A stretch of 64,000 nucleotides of DNA, taken from NCBI GenBank assembly GCA_963677165.2, contig CAXXSX010000002.1, positions 62,001-126,000 of the forward strand, given 5' to 3'. The position numbers were made by a program, and so were the translations under genes. This document shows, one piece after another, positions 24,840-32,811 of the stretch (positions within the stretch are counted from its first letter, which is position 1; each line of letters starts with the position of its first letter). Source of the DNA: JAFGXT01 sp963677165. GTDB taxonomy: Bacteria > Verrucomicrobiota > Lentisphaeria > Victivallales > SZUA-371. The notes under the pieces were generated by a model. That model worked only from the letters and a program-made list of their open reading frames with translations, did not search any database and was not told the DNA's origin.

Positions 24840-25538
24840 TTATGATGCTTTTTTTGAATTCTTATACCATTCAACAAATCGTCTCATATCACTTGATAAC
24901 TCAAGATGCTGCTCAACCATCTCACAAGCAAGTCTGGAATCTCCCTTCGCTATTGCAGCCGCAATTTCAGAGTGAGTAACTGCAGATCGACTTGGAATGC
25001 TTTCACGAGTCATTTGTACCGCTTCACATAGCATATTCTTCAAATAGTAAATATTTATTTTGGACAATTCATTTTTTAATTTTTCACAGTGAGATGCCTT
25101 GGCAAGACTAATATGAAACGCCATGTCGGCCTGCTGAAGCTCAGTAAGGTCAAGCTTTGGATTTCCAATCATCTCATCGACTTTATAAGCCTTTTTCTGT
25201 AATTTATCAATATCAGAAGAATTGGCATAACAACACGCAAGAGATGCAATGCGAGTTTCCAAAGCCATCCGCCATTGCAACATCCCCCACATGTCTTCCG
25301 CAGTCACCTGACGTATCCTGGTCCCAACCCGGGGAACCGATTCCACTATTCCATCATTTTCCAGCCATTGCAGCGCAATACCCACCGGCTGTTTGCTGAC
25401 ATTCAGCTCTTCCGCCAGCAATCGATGACTCAAAAATGCGGATGGTTTTAACTTACCATTCGCAATCATCGTCAGTATATTCTTATATGTCTGTTCTATT
25501 AAAGTTTCTTTATTTATTTCACTAATCATAATATCCAT
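24840..25538 (-). CDS. GntR-family regulator, FCD subfamily, second copy
   Basis: 232 residues: winged helix at 10-75 (AFLSHRLLAEELNVSKQPVG) and a helical FCD domain (HISLAKASHCEKL, HSEIAAAIAKGD supply the metal-type His residues). First gene of the minus-strand block to 15171. A nearly perfect 26-bp palindrome lies 12 bp before its start and overlaps its own -10 box, a clear sign of autorepression. FCD proteins often respond to sugar acids, matching the HpcH/HpaI aldolase encoded downstream. The wing motif IVESVPRVGTRIRQV is typical. Confidence 0.9.
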   Translation of the reverse strand: MDIMISEINKETLIEQTYKNILTMIANGKLKPSAFLSHRLLAEELNVSKQPVGIALQWLENDGIVESVPRVGTRIRQVTAEDMWGMLQWRMALETRIASLACCYANSSDIDKLQKKAYKVDEMIGNPKLDLTELQQADMAFHISLAKASHCEKLKNELSKINIYYLKNMLCEAVQMTRESIPSRSAVTHSEIAAAIAKGDSRLACEMVEQHLELSSDMRRFVEWYKNSKKAS

Positions 25539-25550
25539 CCATCAGCAATC

Positions 25551-25576
25551 ATTACAACTGGAATTCCAGATGTAAT
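25551..25576. promoter_or_regulatory. Operator of the FCD regulator: 26-bp palindrome
   Basis: Outer arms ATTACA and TGTAAT enclose a perfect core CTGGAATTCCAG; only one symmetric base pair fails to match over 26 bp. It overlaps the -10 hexamer of the leftward promoter by 2 bp and covers the transcription start. Confidence 0.8.
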
Positions 25577-25603
25577 TATAGCTGTTTTTCTAAACAAAGT
25601 CAA
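25575..25603 (-). promoter_or_regulatory. Sigma-70 promoter of the gntR-led minus-strand block
   Basis: On the minus strand: TTGACT (25598-25603), 17-bp spacer, TATAAT (25575-25580). Divergent from the promoter at 25682. Confidence 0.82.
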
Positions 25604-25681
25604 TACCTGAGAAATTAAAATGGCAAAAAAAATGGAAATTCGGAAATCACTGTTTGGTGTCGAAAATTTTCATTTCAACTA

Positions 25682-25710
25682 TTGACATTAATTGTATATC
25701 CTGCTATAAT
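25682..25710 (+). promoter_or_regulatory. Consensus sigma-70 promoter of the lacI-pilin-GH5 unit
   Basis: TTGACA (25682-25687), 17-bp spacer, TATAAT (25705-25710); both hexamers perfect. Transcription should start near 25717, within the operator region. Confidence 0.88.
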
Positions 25711-25731
25711 ATCCTCATGATATACAATTAA
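25688..25731. promoter_or_regulatory. Split operator: 13-bp perfect inverted repeat around the -10 box
   Basis: Left arm TTAATTGTATATC (25688-25700) fills the spacer; right arm GATATACAATTAA (25719-25731) covers the start site. Arm centres are 31 bp apart, close to three helical turns, so two protomers or dimers could sit on one face and trap RNA polymerase. Likely target of the LacI-type protein encoded 20 bp further on. Confidence 0.75.
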
Positions 25732-25751
25732 CATGGTACTTATACTTAAAA

Positions 25752-26903
25752 ATGACAACAGCAACAAAAAAAGTTAATATTAATACAGTTGCGAAACTTG
25801 CAAAAGTTTCCACCACAACAGTTTCAAACTATATTAACGCCACCGAAGTTTTTCCTATCTGTGATGATACGAAAGGTCGAATCAGTCGTGTTATGCGGGA
25901 ACTGAATTATCGTCCACATATTGGTGGCAGCCTGATCGGGCGCAAGCGGAAAGCTTTGCCGGAAAAAGTCAGTTTTGTTTTTGGCGCCAATCCGGAATAT
26001 CCGGCTTTCGAAACGATTCAGCTTCCACTACTGAGCCGTTTACTCCGTAATCTGTCGACAAAACTTGCTGATGACCTTGGTATGATTCTGGAAGTAAAAT
26101 ATGTCAAGGATGAGAAAAATGTTCAAGACTGGAACGATTTACTGTTGGATGTCGATTATGTGATCAACTTTGAATCGTTTAACAGTATTCTCTATGATAT
26201 GCTGCAGCGTAAAAATATTCCGATTCTTGAACTGTCATCTTCATCAATCATCAGACATTATGATCCGAGGTTGGAACCTGATGAAATTTCAAATCCAGTC
26301 CAGGTTGATGAGCTTACGATTCATGCTGACCATATAAACTGGAGCATTCGCAAGCAAACAACTATGCTGATGGATCGGATATATGACCGGGGATGCCGTA
26401 ACATCCTGATGGTTCCTTCATGGAACGTCAAAGCAAACCGCAAAGAATTTTATGCAATGGATGCAGAGGAACGAGTTCAGGGCTTCATGTCTGCTCTTAA
26501 GAAGCATTCTGACATTGAAGGGGAAATCATTAATAACCCAATGCCCGAGAATTACAGCATGCATTATGAAATGCAAAATACGTACAATACGCTTATGGCT
26601 TGTCCTGAAAAACTGAAGAATGTGGATGCCATCGTATGTCATAATGATATCATAGCGCAGGGAGTAATTGCCGCATTGAATGCTGTTGGAATTGTACCGG
26701 GAAAGGATGTGCTTGTTGCCGGTGCCGGTGATTTTATTGAATTTGAATATTCCCCGATCCCCATTCTAACTTCGGATTTTGACCAATCGAAATGTATTAA
26801 TGAAATTTGCCGGATGATCAGTAGACGGAAAAAGGATCCTGGTGCAGATTATAAAAGTGTGGAAATTCCGGCTCTGGTCATTGAACGTGATGGACAAAGG
26901 TAG
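25752..26903 (+). CDS. LacI-family-like transcriptional regulator
   Basis: 383 residues. The helix-turn-helix is VNINTVAKLAKVSTTTVSNY (residues 8-27), followed by a hinge-like LNYRPHIGGSLIGR. The core is a periplasmic-binding-protein fold, longer than usual and weakly conserved, with AIVCHNDIIAQGVIAALNAVG and LVAGAGDFIEFEYSPIPIL (in parts) typical of LacI C-termini. The N-terminal arm of seven residues before the HTH is long for the family. Leads a unit with a prepilin-like gene (44 bp downstream) and a GH5-SGNH gene. Its promoter carries a split inverted repeat that it probably binds. Confidence 0.85.
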   Translation: MTTATKKVNINTVAKLAKVSTTTVSNYINATEVFPICDDTKGRISRVMRELNYRPHIGGSLIGRKRKALPEKVSFVFGANPEYPAFETIQLPLLSRLLRNLSTKLADDLGMILEVKYVKDEKNVQDWNDLLLDVDYVINFESFNSILYDMLQRKNIPILELSSSSIIRHYDPRLEPDEISNPVQVDELTIHADHINWSIRKQTTMLMDRIYDRGCRNILMVPSWNVKANRKEFYAMDAEERVQGFMSALKKHSDIEGEIINNPMPENYSMHYEMQNTYNTLMACPEKLKNVDAIVCHNDIIAQGVIAALNAVGIVPGKDVLVAGAGDFIEFEYSPIPILTSDFDQSKCINEICRMISRRKKDPGADYKSVEIPALVIERDGQR

Positions 26904-26947
26904 TTAAATAATAACAACGCAATTATAACAAGGGAGAAAGAAAAGAA

Positions 26948-27568
26948 ATGAAAAAAACAACATTTACACTCATCGAGCTTTTAGTCGTAATAGCAATCAT
27001 TGCGATTTTGGCATCAATGCTACTTCCCGCATTAAGTTCTGCACGAAATAGAGCAAAAGCAATTTCGTGTGTAAGTAAAATGAAATCACTAGGCAATGCA
27101 TTTTCTTTGTATCAGGGAGATTTTGATGATCTCAACCCACAAGGATATTACTGGCAGAGTACAGACCGGGGAGTAAGGAAATACCTCGGCAACAGTAAAA
27201 AGCATCTGCGTTGCCCGGGACATATTGGAGATGACACTATAATATCATATAGTATGAATACAGCTGTAACTGCTTATTATAATGGAACCAGTGTAAATTA
27301 TGATCTGAGCTTTAGTAGATCTTTAAAGGTTACTAAACTGAAAAAGCCAACCATGACATACAATATTTTTGAAATACTTAAGCCAAATACGTCGCCTGAT
27401 TGTGCCGATTTGACCGGCTTCTTCGACTGGGCCAGTGGATCTGTATTGATGGACAACAAAATTTATGCTTACAAAGGACATTCATATAAGAAAAATTTTC
27501 TTTACCACGATGGGCATGTTGGGACTGAAGCGCCGCCATCAAATTATACGAACTGGCGCGGTCAATAA
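26948..27568 (+). CDS. Prepilin-like H-X9-DG protein, set 4
   Basis: 206 residues, the shortest of the six. N-terminus MKKTTFTLIELLVVIAIIAI, then LPALSSARNRAKAISCVSKM; the residue before F is Thr. C-terminal HSYKKNFLYHDGH (H-X9-DG), near residue 180. Positioned 44 bp after the LacI-type gene and 115 bp before the GH5-SGNH gene, all on the plus strand. Confidence 0.9.
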   Translation: MKKTTFTLIELLVVIAIIAILASMLLPALSSARNRAKAISCVSKMKSLGNAFSLYQGDFDDLNPQGYYWQSTDRGVRKYLGNSKKHLRCPGHIGDDTIISYSMNTAVTAYYNGTSVNYDLSFSRSLKVTKLKKPTMTYNIFEILKPNTSPDCADLTGFFDWASGSVLMDNKIYAYKGHSYKKNFLYHDGHVGTEAPPSNYTNWRGQ

Positions 27569-27683
27569 TCTTTTACCCCTGATATTACTGAATACTTTTG
27601 GAAATGTAATTCCGGTGTCAATCCATCGGAATACGCCTTGTACTGTCTTTTTTTTACCCCACAAATTACAATAAGGAGGTCAT

Positions 27684-29519
27684 ATGCAAAAAACAATTCA
27701 ATCAATGTGTCTTGTTTTCCTATTTATCACAATATTTTCAACATCATCGTCAGTAGAAGCTTTAGCTCGTTATAGAGGGTTCACTGTATGCTACTATGAT
27801 TACAAAACATTAAAAGAACTCAAGGACAAATGGCATGCGAATCAAGTCCGGTTCATGATCTGTCCGGCATGGAGAAAATATAGTCTTGGAGTAACAACCA
27901 ACAAGGCTGCAATGGAAAAACTGGTAAGTAAAATTCCGGAACTACTGGAAAACTGTCGTAAATTAGACCTTGCGGTAATTATAGACCTGCATCAAAGTCC
28001 AAACGATTTTCATCCCAAAGTCAATCGTAAATTCAAATCCGCGATTGAGAAGCGAAATTATAGAAGTAATTTATGGTGGAATTCAGAAGAAAATTATAAA
28101 GCGCTTGAAGATGCCTGGAAGACTCTGGCTTCAATTTCGGCAAAATACCCTAAGCAAAAAATCTGGCTGGAATTGTTTAATGAACCACTAAACTGGGCAG
28201 ATTTCCCCCATGCGCCCAAAGCATGGAACGTTTGGGCTCAGAAACTGGTGAATGTGATTCGTAAAATTGATAAGACCCATCCGATTCTGGTTGCTACCGG
28301 TCCCGGCCAGCTTTGGTATGGGTTTAGCGGATGGCGGAAAATCAACGATCCGTCTGATAACATTATTTATACCTTTCATATGTGGCAGCCGTTTCTCTAT
28401 ACCCACCAGGGCGTAAGCTGTAATGAAATCAAAGGATGGCCCAATAATTTCAATGATGGTTCCGGTGGATTCTGGGATAAAAAACGTATTATTTCGGCGT
28501 TGCATCAAGTTCGTGATTTTCAGAAAAAAACAAAATGTCGTATTCATGTCGGTGAATTCGGGGTTGCTCGATATGCTCCTGATGGAGCTAAGTATTTAGA
28601 TGAAGTAATAGATATTTTTGAGAAGAATGGCTGGGACTGGAATTGCCATGGAATCAAAGAAGCTCCCGTTTGGAGTATTGAATATGACAATGTTGCTCAC
28701 GTATACAAGATGAATGGGAACAAAAAAGAAGTCTCCTGGCAGCCGGTTAAGGATGGAATGACAACTAAACAAAAAATGAGGTATATGCCTTACGGAGGAA
28801 TTGACAAGAAAAGATTTGTGAAAGATGGGCTTTCAGATCGCGGCAAAGTGATCCTTAAATATATGTCACGGAATCTTAAAGAGGAAAAACCTTTTTCCGC
28901 CAAAGATATACGTTCCGTACTGGTTATTGGAAACAGTCTGACGCGTCATGCGCCTCGAACTGACATCGGTTGGCATTTTAACCATGGAATGGGAGCAACT
29001 AAGCCGGAACTGGATTATGTTCATCTCTTTTATAATCAACTTTGCCATTACACAAAATCAAAACCCAAACTGTATTATGGCAGAGTAATTGATGAAGCCC
29101 ATTTAAGAGGAATATGTTTCCCGCTTCCTGAGATTGCCGATATTGTTATTCTTCAAATTGGCGAAAATTTCCGTGGGAAATGCACAAAGGCTGGAGTTCA
29201 GGTTCCATATGGCAAATTAGTTGATAAATTAAAAGGGCTGTATCCACATGCTAAAATATTTTGCATTGGTTCCTGGAGAAAAGGTTATGGACCATTTATC
29301 AAAGCCGCTGCCAAAGAGCATGGTGCCGACTTTGTGGATATTACCGCAATTAGTAAAATTGACACCAACTCAGCAAAAGCCGATGGGAAATTTGCCAGAT
29401 GGGAAATACAATGGCATCCCGGAAACAATGGAATGCGGGAAATCGCCAAGTGCTTGTGGACTTCGGTAAAAAAGAGATTGAATGAATCATCTTCAAAACT
29501 CGCTACTGCTCAAAAATAA
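27684..29519 (+). CDS. Secreted GH5-like glycoside hydrolase fused to an SGNH-like domain
   Basis: 611 residues. Signal peptide about 1-26. The GH5 barrel covers residues 30-370: WLELFNEPLNW (acid/base Glu about 165, the NEP motif), YTFHMWQPF (active-site His/Trp strand) and RIHVGEFGVAR (nucleophile Glu about 289). From about residue 410 a second domain begins with VLVIGNSLTRHAP, matching block I of SGNH hydrolases with the catalytic Ser. ILQIGENFRGK is the block III position but has GEN where GxND is usual, and QWHPGNNGM is block V with the catalytic His. Thus a glycosidase joined to an acyl-esterase-like domain. A ribosome-binding site AAGGAGG precedes the ATG. A terminator follows at 29536. 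Confidence 0.82.
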   Translation: MQKTIQSMCLVFLFITIFSTSSSVEALARYRGFTVCYYDYKTLKELKDKWHANQVRFMICPAWRKYSLGVTTNKAAMEKLVSKIPELLENCRKLDLAVIIDLHQSPNDFHPKVNRKFKSAIEKRNYRSNLWWNSEENYKALEDAWKTLASISAKYPKQKIWLELFNEPLNWADFPHAPKAWNVWAQKLVNVIRKIDKTHPILVATGPGQLWYGFSGWRKINDPSDNIIYTFHMWQPFLYTHQGVSCNEIKGWPNNFNDGSGGFWDKKRIISALHQVRDFQKKTKCRIHVGEFGVARYAPDGAKYLDEVIDIFEKNGWDWNCHGIKEAPVWSIEYDNVAHVYKMNGNKKEVSWQPVKDGMTTKQKMRYMPYGGIDKKRFVKDGLSDRGKVILKYMSRNLKEEKPFSAKDIRSVLVIGNSLTRHAPRTDIGWHFNHGMGATKPELDYVHLFYNQLCHYTKSKPKLYYGRVIDEAHLRGICFPLPEIADIVILQIGENFRGKCTKAGVQVPYGKLVDKLKGLYPHAKIFCIGSWRKGYGPFIKAAAKEHGADFVDITAISKIDTNSAKADGKFARWEIQWHPGNNGMREIAKCLWTSVKKRLNESSSKLATAQK

Positions 29520-29535
29520 TTATAAATTTAGTAAA

Positions 29536-29568
29536 GGCCGGAAGATTATTTCCGGTCTCTATTTTTTT
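29536..29568 (+). terminator. Terminator of the lacI-pilin-GH5 unit
   Basis: Stem CCGGAA / TTCCGG (29538-29543, 29550-29555), extended by a G-T pair, followed by a T-rich tail from 29557 to 29568. Confidence 0.75.
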
Positions 29569-29628
29569 ATCTGGGTTCAAATATATTTTACATTTCAACC
29601 CTAATGGTTACTAAATTAATGGTATCCT

Positions 29629-30480
29629 CTAAGGTGTAGTGATATGAATACCAGAGATAAGATCTGTATTGAAATATCGATCAATTACTTCCTGTCGGGT
29701 AAGTTTTTCTTTACACTTCCAGGTGATGGACACTTTCAGGTTATCAATATAAAATCCAACATCGTTATTGCTTTCGCTGTAGATCGGAAACTTATTACAG
29801 AATAATTTTTTATATTTATCCATTGACGGCAATTTATTTTCAGGCACACATGAAATATTAATTTTTAGATCGTGTTTTCCTCTCTTTCTCAAAGAAACAG
29901 ATACAATGCCTCTTAAAATATAAGCATTTACATCAGGAGTTCCTGCTCCATGAAAATCCTTGAATAATTTTGGGGCCTCTTTTTTTAACCCCTTGTAAAG
30001 TGACTTATCCCTAACCCTTTCTTTCGACAGCTTTTCGGTACCATTTTTATATGAGCGTGATTTCTGCTTTATTGCAGAGTTCAGCTTATTCAGTTCCATT
30101 TTAAACTTATAGACCAATATCCTATATTTTTTCTGTGAAGTCTTCAGAATTTCATTTTCAAGCTGATCGTATTGCATAACACTGCTTTTATCGCTCTTCA
30201 TCTTATTGCTCAAGTAGATTTTCCGGTACGTTCTTTTACCGGCAATACACCCATTAAGTCGTCCAATAACTTTTTCCAGGGCAGCTTTTCTTGCATATTC
30301 AGTTTTTAACTGCTCATTTTTTTCATCAAGGATTTTTTGATTTGCCTGGTAATAATAATTCACTTTGCACAACATTGCGTTAAGATCTTTATAATTTATT
30401 TTTTTCTCTGCCATCAATGGTCCAGCCAGGACCATGGCAATTCCCATGCATAATATCGATTTCAAAGTGTTCATTCCCAT
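29629..30480 (-). CDS. Secreted hypothetical protein with coiled coil
   Basis: 283 residues, not recognised. Residues 1-25 are a signal peptide (MNTLKSILCMGIAMVLAGPL from residue 3; the second Met may be the start). Residues 26-150 are highly charged, Lys/Glu rich and mostly helical (DEKNEQLKTEYARKAALEKV), likely a coiled coil. Residues 185-283 look like a beta-rich globular domain with Cys at several positions (SCVPENK, LFCNKF, WKCKEK). It stands alone between two terminators and is convergent with the GH5-SGNH gene. No partner gene is suggested by the context. Confidence 0.6.
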   Translation of the reverse strand: MGMNTLKSILCMGIAMVLAGPLMAEKKINYKDLNAMLCKVNYYYQANQKILDEKNEQLKTEYARKAALEKVIGRLNGCIAGKRTYRKIYLSNKMKSDKSSVMQYDQLENEILKTSQKKYRILVYKFKMELNKLNSAIKQKSRSYKNGTEKLSKERVRDKSLYKGLKKEAPKLFKDFHGAGTPDVNAYILRGIVSVSLRKRGKHDLKINISCVPENKLPSMDKYKKLFCNKFPIYSESNNDVGFYIDNLKVSITWKCKEKLTRQEVIDRYFNTDLISGIHITTP

Positions 30481-30826
30481 TCCCTTTTAACTTTTCAGCG
30501 GTAATAAAAAATATATAACTCAGGATCTCTCAAAATTCAAGCACATATTGATCTCAGGCCCGATATCACTGAATCAGCAAAACATAGATTCTAAAGATAG
30601 ATACTGAATGATGAATATCTTTTCTGCATCAAATTACAAGTGCAACAGTTTTTTGAATTCTGTTGCAATATATAACTGAGATAAATTCGCCATATTGAAA
30701 GTGAGGAGAAAATTAGCTGAGTTTTTTCCTTTTCGGTATTCCCGAGCGGCTTGTTTTGTCGAAAAACTGCATTATATTCACTAAGTTTACAGGAATGTGT
30801 TTACGCAAGGAGATTCGTAATAAACA
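30481..30826. other. Intergenic region upstream of the sigma factor
   Basis: No gene seen. The notable element is a perfect 8-bp inverted repeat TGCAACAG / CTGTTGCA at 30641-30648 and 30660-30667 around a T-rich loop. AAGGAG at about 30808 is the ribosome-binding site, set rather far (14 nt) from the ATG. The start codon is supported by the conserved protein body, not by spacing. Confidence 0.45.
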
Positions 30827-32194
30827 ATGCCGCTGTTCGATAATAGTTCATCCAGTTCATCGGTGGATACAGAGCATATTGACTCGCTGAAGATTTATCT
30901 TCGCCAGATCAGTCAGAACAAGCTTCTTTCACAAGAGGAACAGCTTGAGTTGACTAAGGTTATAGGCGAATTCACGATGGAATTCCGTAAAAAAGTATAC
31001 CAGTTGGGATTTGTTCTGCCTGAACATATGAAACTGCTGACGGAGTGTACCGCGGATAATGTCGACAACTACTTTCCTCCTTCATCGTTGATGGCAGATA
31101 ATAAACAACTTTCTCCGGAAAGTTTTATCCTTAAGAAAAAAGATTGGATTGAGAGGATTTCTACAATACATGAATTGATGATGGATGCTTGGAAGGCCGA
31201 ACCAGAAATGCTGCCGTCGCTTCGTGCCGAAGCGGTCGAGTTGTTGATGGAATATCCAATATCAAATAATTTTGTAGTAGAGTGGTACGATGTGGCAATC
31301 AAATATGCCAAGTTAACCAAGACCGCCCGAAGCCGGATTTTTCGACAGGTATTCGATATGTCTGAAATCACAAATCGTGAATTTCTTGAAGATAAGTTCA
31401 TGATGACGCTTGAAGAGTTTATCGAACTGGTCAGAGAAATGGAAGATGAACGGCGTCAGATGGAGTCATGCCGTCGACAAATGCTTGAGTCAAATCTACG
31501 CCTGGTGGTAAGTATTGCCAAAAAATATCAGAATCGCGGCCTGCCGCTAATTGACCTGATCCAGGAAGGAAATATCGGTTTAATGCGTGCCCTTGAAAAA
31601 TTCGATTATCGCCTCGGTCATCGTTTTTGTACTTACGCGACCTGGTGGATCAAGCAATCGGTAAATCGTTCTATTGCCGATCAGTCACGGGTTATCAGGA
31701 TCCCCATCCATATGATTAATACCATCAACACCATTAATAACGAAGAACAGCGATATATTCAAGAGTTTGGCGAGGAACCAACCATTGAGAAGCTCGCTTC
31801 AAGACTTGAAATGCCAGTATCCAGGGTTAGCGCGATTCGTAAAATGGCGCGTCAGCCGCTATCGCTGCAGGCACCAATCGGAACCGAAGGTGAAGATGCT
31901 TCAACACTTGAAAGTGTGATCAGCGATGAAAATTCCGATCCTGTTAACGGCATTGCTTCAAAAGTAGTGCGAGAGAAGCTGTTTGAAGCGCTTGGCACTT
32001 TATCTGAACGCGAACAGCAAATCATTATCATGCGCTTTGGTCTGAACGGAGAATCGCCAAAAACGCTGGTAGAAGTCAGTAAACATTTTGATTTGACCCG
32101 CGAACGGATTCGTCAGCTTGAAGTTAAAACTATTGAGAAACTCAGGTCTCCATCCAGAATTAAATTTTTTGATGGTCTTTTCCATACCAAGTAG
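30827..32194 (+). CDS. RNA polymerase sigma-70 family factor (group 1/2)
   Basis: 455 residues. Region 1.2 is at about 17-50 (DSLKIYLRQISQNKLLSQEE). A long non-conserved insert (50-210) follows. Region 2 is at 221-285, with NLRLVVSIAKKYQNRG, LIDLIQEGNIGLMRALEKFD and the -10-reading helix RFCTYATWWIKQSVNRSIAD. Region 3 includes RVIRIPIHM and LEMPVSRVSAIRK. Region 4 has LSEREQQIIIMRFGLNGE and the -35-reading helix DLTRERIRQLEVKTIEKLR. Region 1.1 is missing: the N-terminus is only a Ser-rich tail. It may be the housekeeping factor of this lineage or a second, group 2 factor; no gene symbol is given for that reason. The promoters seen in this window fit sigma-70 recognition. Confidence 0.9.
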   Translation: MPLFDNSSSSSSVDTEHIDSLKIYLRQISQNKLLSQEEQLELTKVIGEFTMEFRKKVYQLGFVLPEHMKLLTECTADNVDNYFPPSSLMADNKQLSPESFILKKKDWIERISTIHELMMDAWKAEPEMLPSLRAEAVELLMEYPISNNFVVEWYDVAIKYAKLTKTARSRIFRQVFDMSEITNREFLEDKFMMTLEEFIELVREMEDERRQMESCRRQMLESNLRLVVSIAKKYQNRGLPLIDLIQEGNIGLMRALEKFDYRLGHRFCTYATWWIKQSVNRSIADQSRVIRIPIHMINTINTINNEEQRYIQEFGEEPTIEKLASRLEMPVSRVSAIRKMARQPLSLQAPIGTEGEDASTLESVISDENSDPVNGIASKVVREKLFEALGTLSEREQQIIIMRFGLNGESPKTLVEVSKHFDLTRERIRQLEVKTIEKLRSPSRIKFFDGLFHTK

Positions 32195-32234
32195 CCATCC
32201 AGACAATTAATGCAAATCTTCAGGGAGGTATATC

Positions 32235-32747
32235 ATGACTGATATCGATCTGCTTTTTTCCAGACGCAGCATACGAAAATTTACCACTCAGGATATTGAA
32301 CGGCCTGTTATTGAAAAAATTCTTTCCGCCGCCATGTCCGCGCCATCTGCCTGTGCAAAAGACCCATGGCAGTTTCATGTGATCAAAAACAAAGAGATGT
32401 TGACAAAGATTGCTGATGGTCTTCCAAACGGAAAGTTCCTGCCGGATTCCGCAGTTGGTATCGTGGTTTGCGGTGATATCGCCGCGGCCCATGGCGAAGA
32501 ACTTTCATATATGCTTCAGGACTGCAGTGCGGCAATCGAAAATCTTTTACTGGCAGTTACGGCCTCTGGTCTTGGCGCCTGCTGGCTCGGGGTACATCCC
32601 AGACAAGATCGCATCGACCATATCAAGTCGCTGCTGAATCTACCCGACAATATTATTCCGATTTCCGCTATTGCGATTGGACATCCTGCAAACACTCAGC
32701 CACCGCGTAACCGTTATAATCCCGAGAAGGTACGCTGGGATAGCTGA
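32235..32747 (+). CDS. Nitroreductase family flavoprotein
   Basis: 170 residues, the usual length for a small nitroreductase. FMN-binding N-terminus FSRRSIRKFTTQDI and PSACAKDPWQFHVI; the second FMN segment GLGACWLGVHP; C-terminal AIAIGHPA and the RYNPEKVRWD tail. NAD(P)H-dependent reduction of quinones, nitro groups or flavin is typical; the real substrate is unknown. GGAGG lies 9 nt before the ATG. It follows the sigma factor by 40 bp. Its 3' end has been tandemly duplicated: a decayed copy lies at 32813-32906. Confidence 0.88.
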   Translation: MTDIDLLFSRRSIRKFTTQDIERPVIEKILSAAMSAPSACAKDPWQFHVIKNKEMLTKIADGLPNGKFLPDSAVGIVVCGDIAAAHGEELSYMLQDCSAAIENLLLAVTASGLGACWLGVHPRQDRIDHIKSLLNLPDNIIPISAIAIGHPANTQPPRNRYNPEKVRWDS

Positions 32748-32753
32748 TTTTCC

Positions 32754-32810
32754 CGCTTCCGTAGCGCGCAGCGCAAAGTTTGAAGCGGTACTAACTATCC
32801 AGCGTACGGA
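32754..32810 (+). repeat. Stop-proximal palindromic repeat, copy 3
   Basis: Starts 7 bp after the nitroreductase stop: CCGCTTC (32754-32760), GAAGCGG (32783-32789), ending GCGTACGG. An outer arm pair, GTACGCTGGGATAG at 32731 and CTATCCAGCGTAC at 32796, extends the stem into the gene's last codons. Confidence 0.7.
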
Positions 32811-32811
32811 T

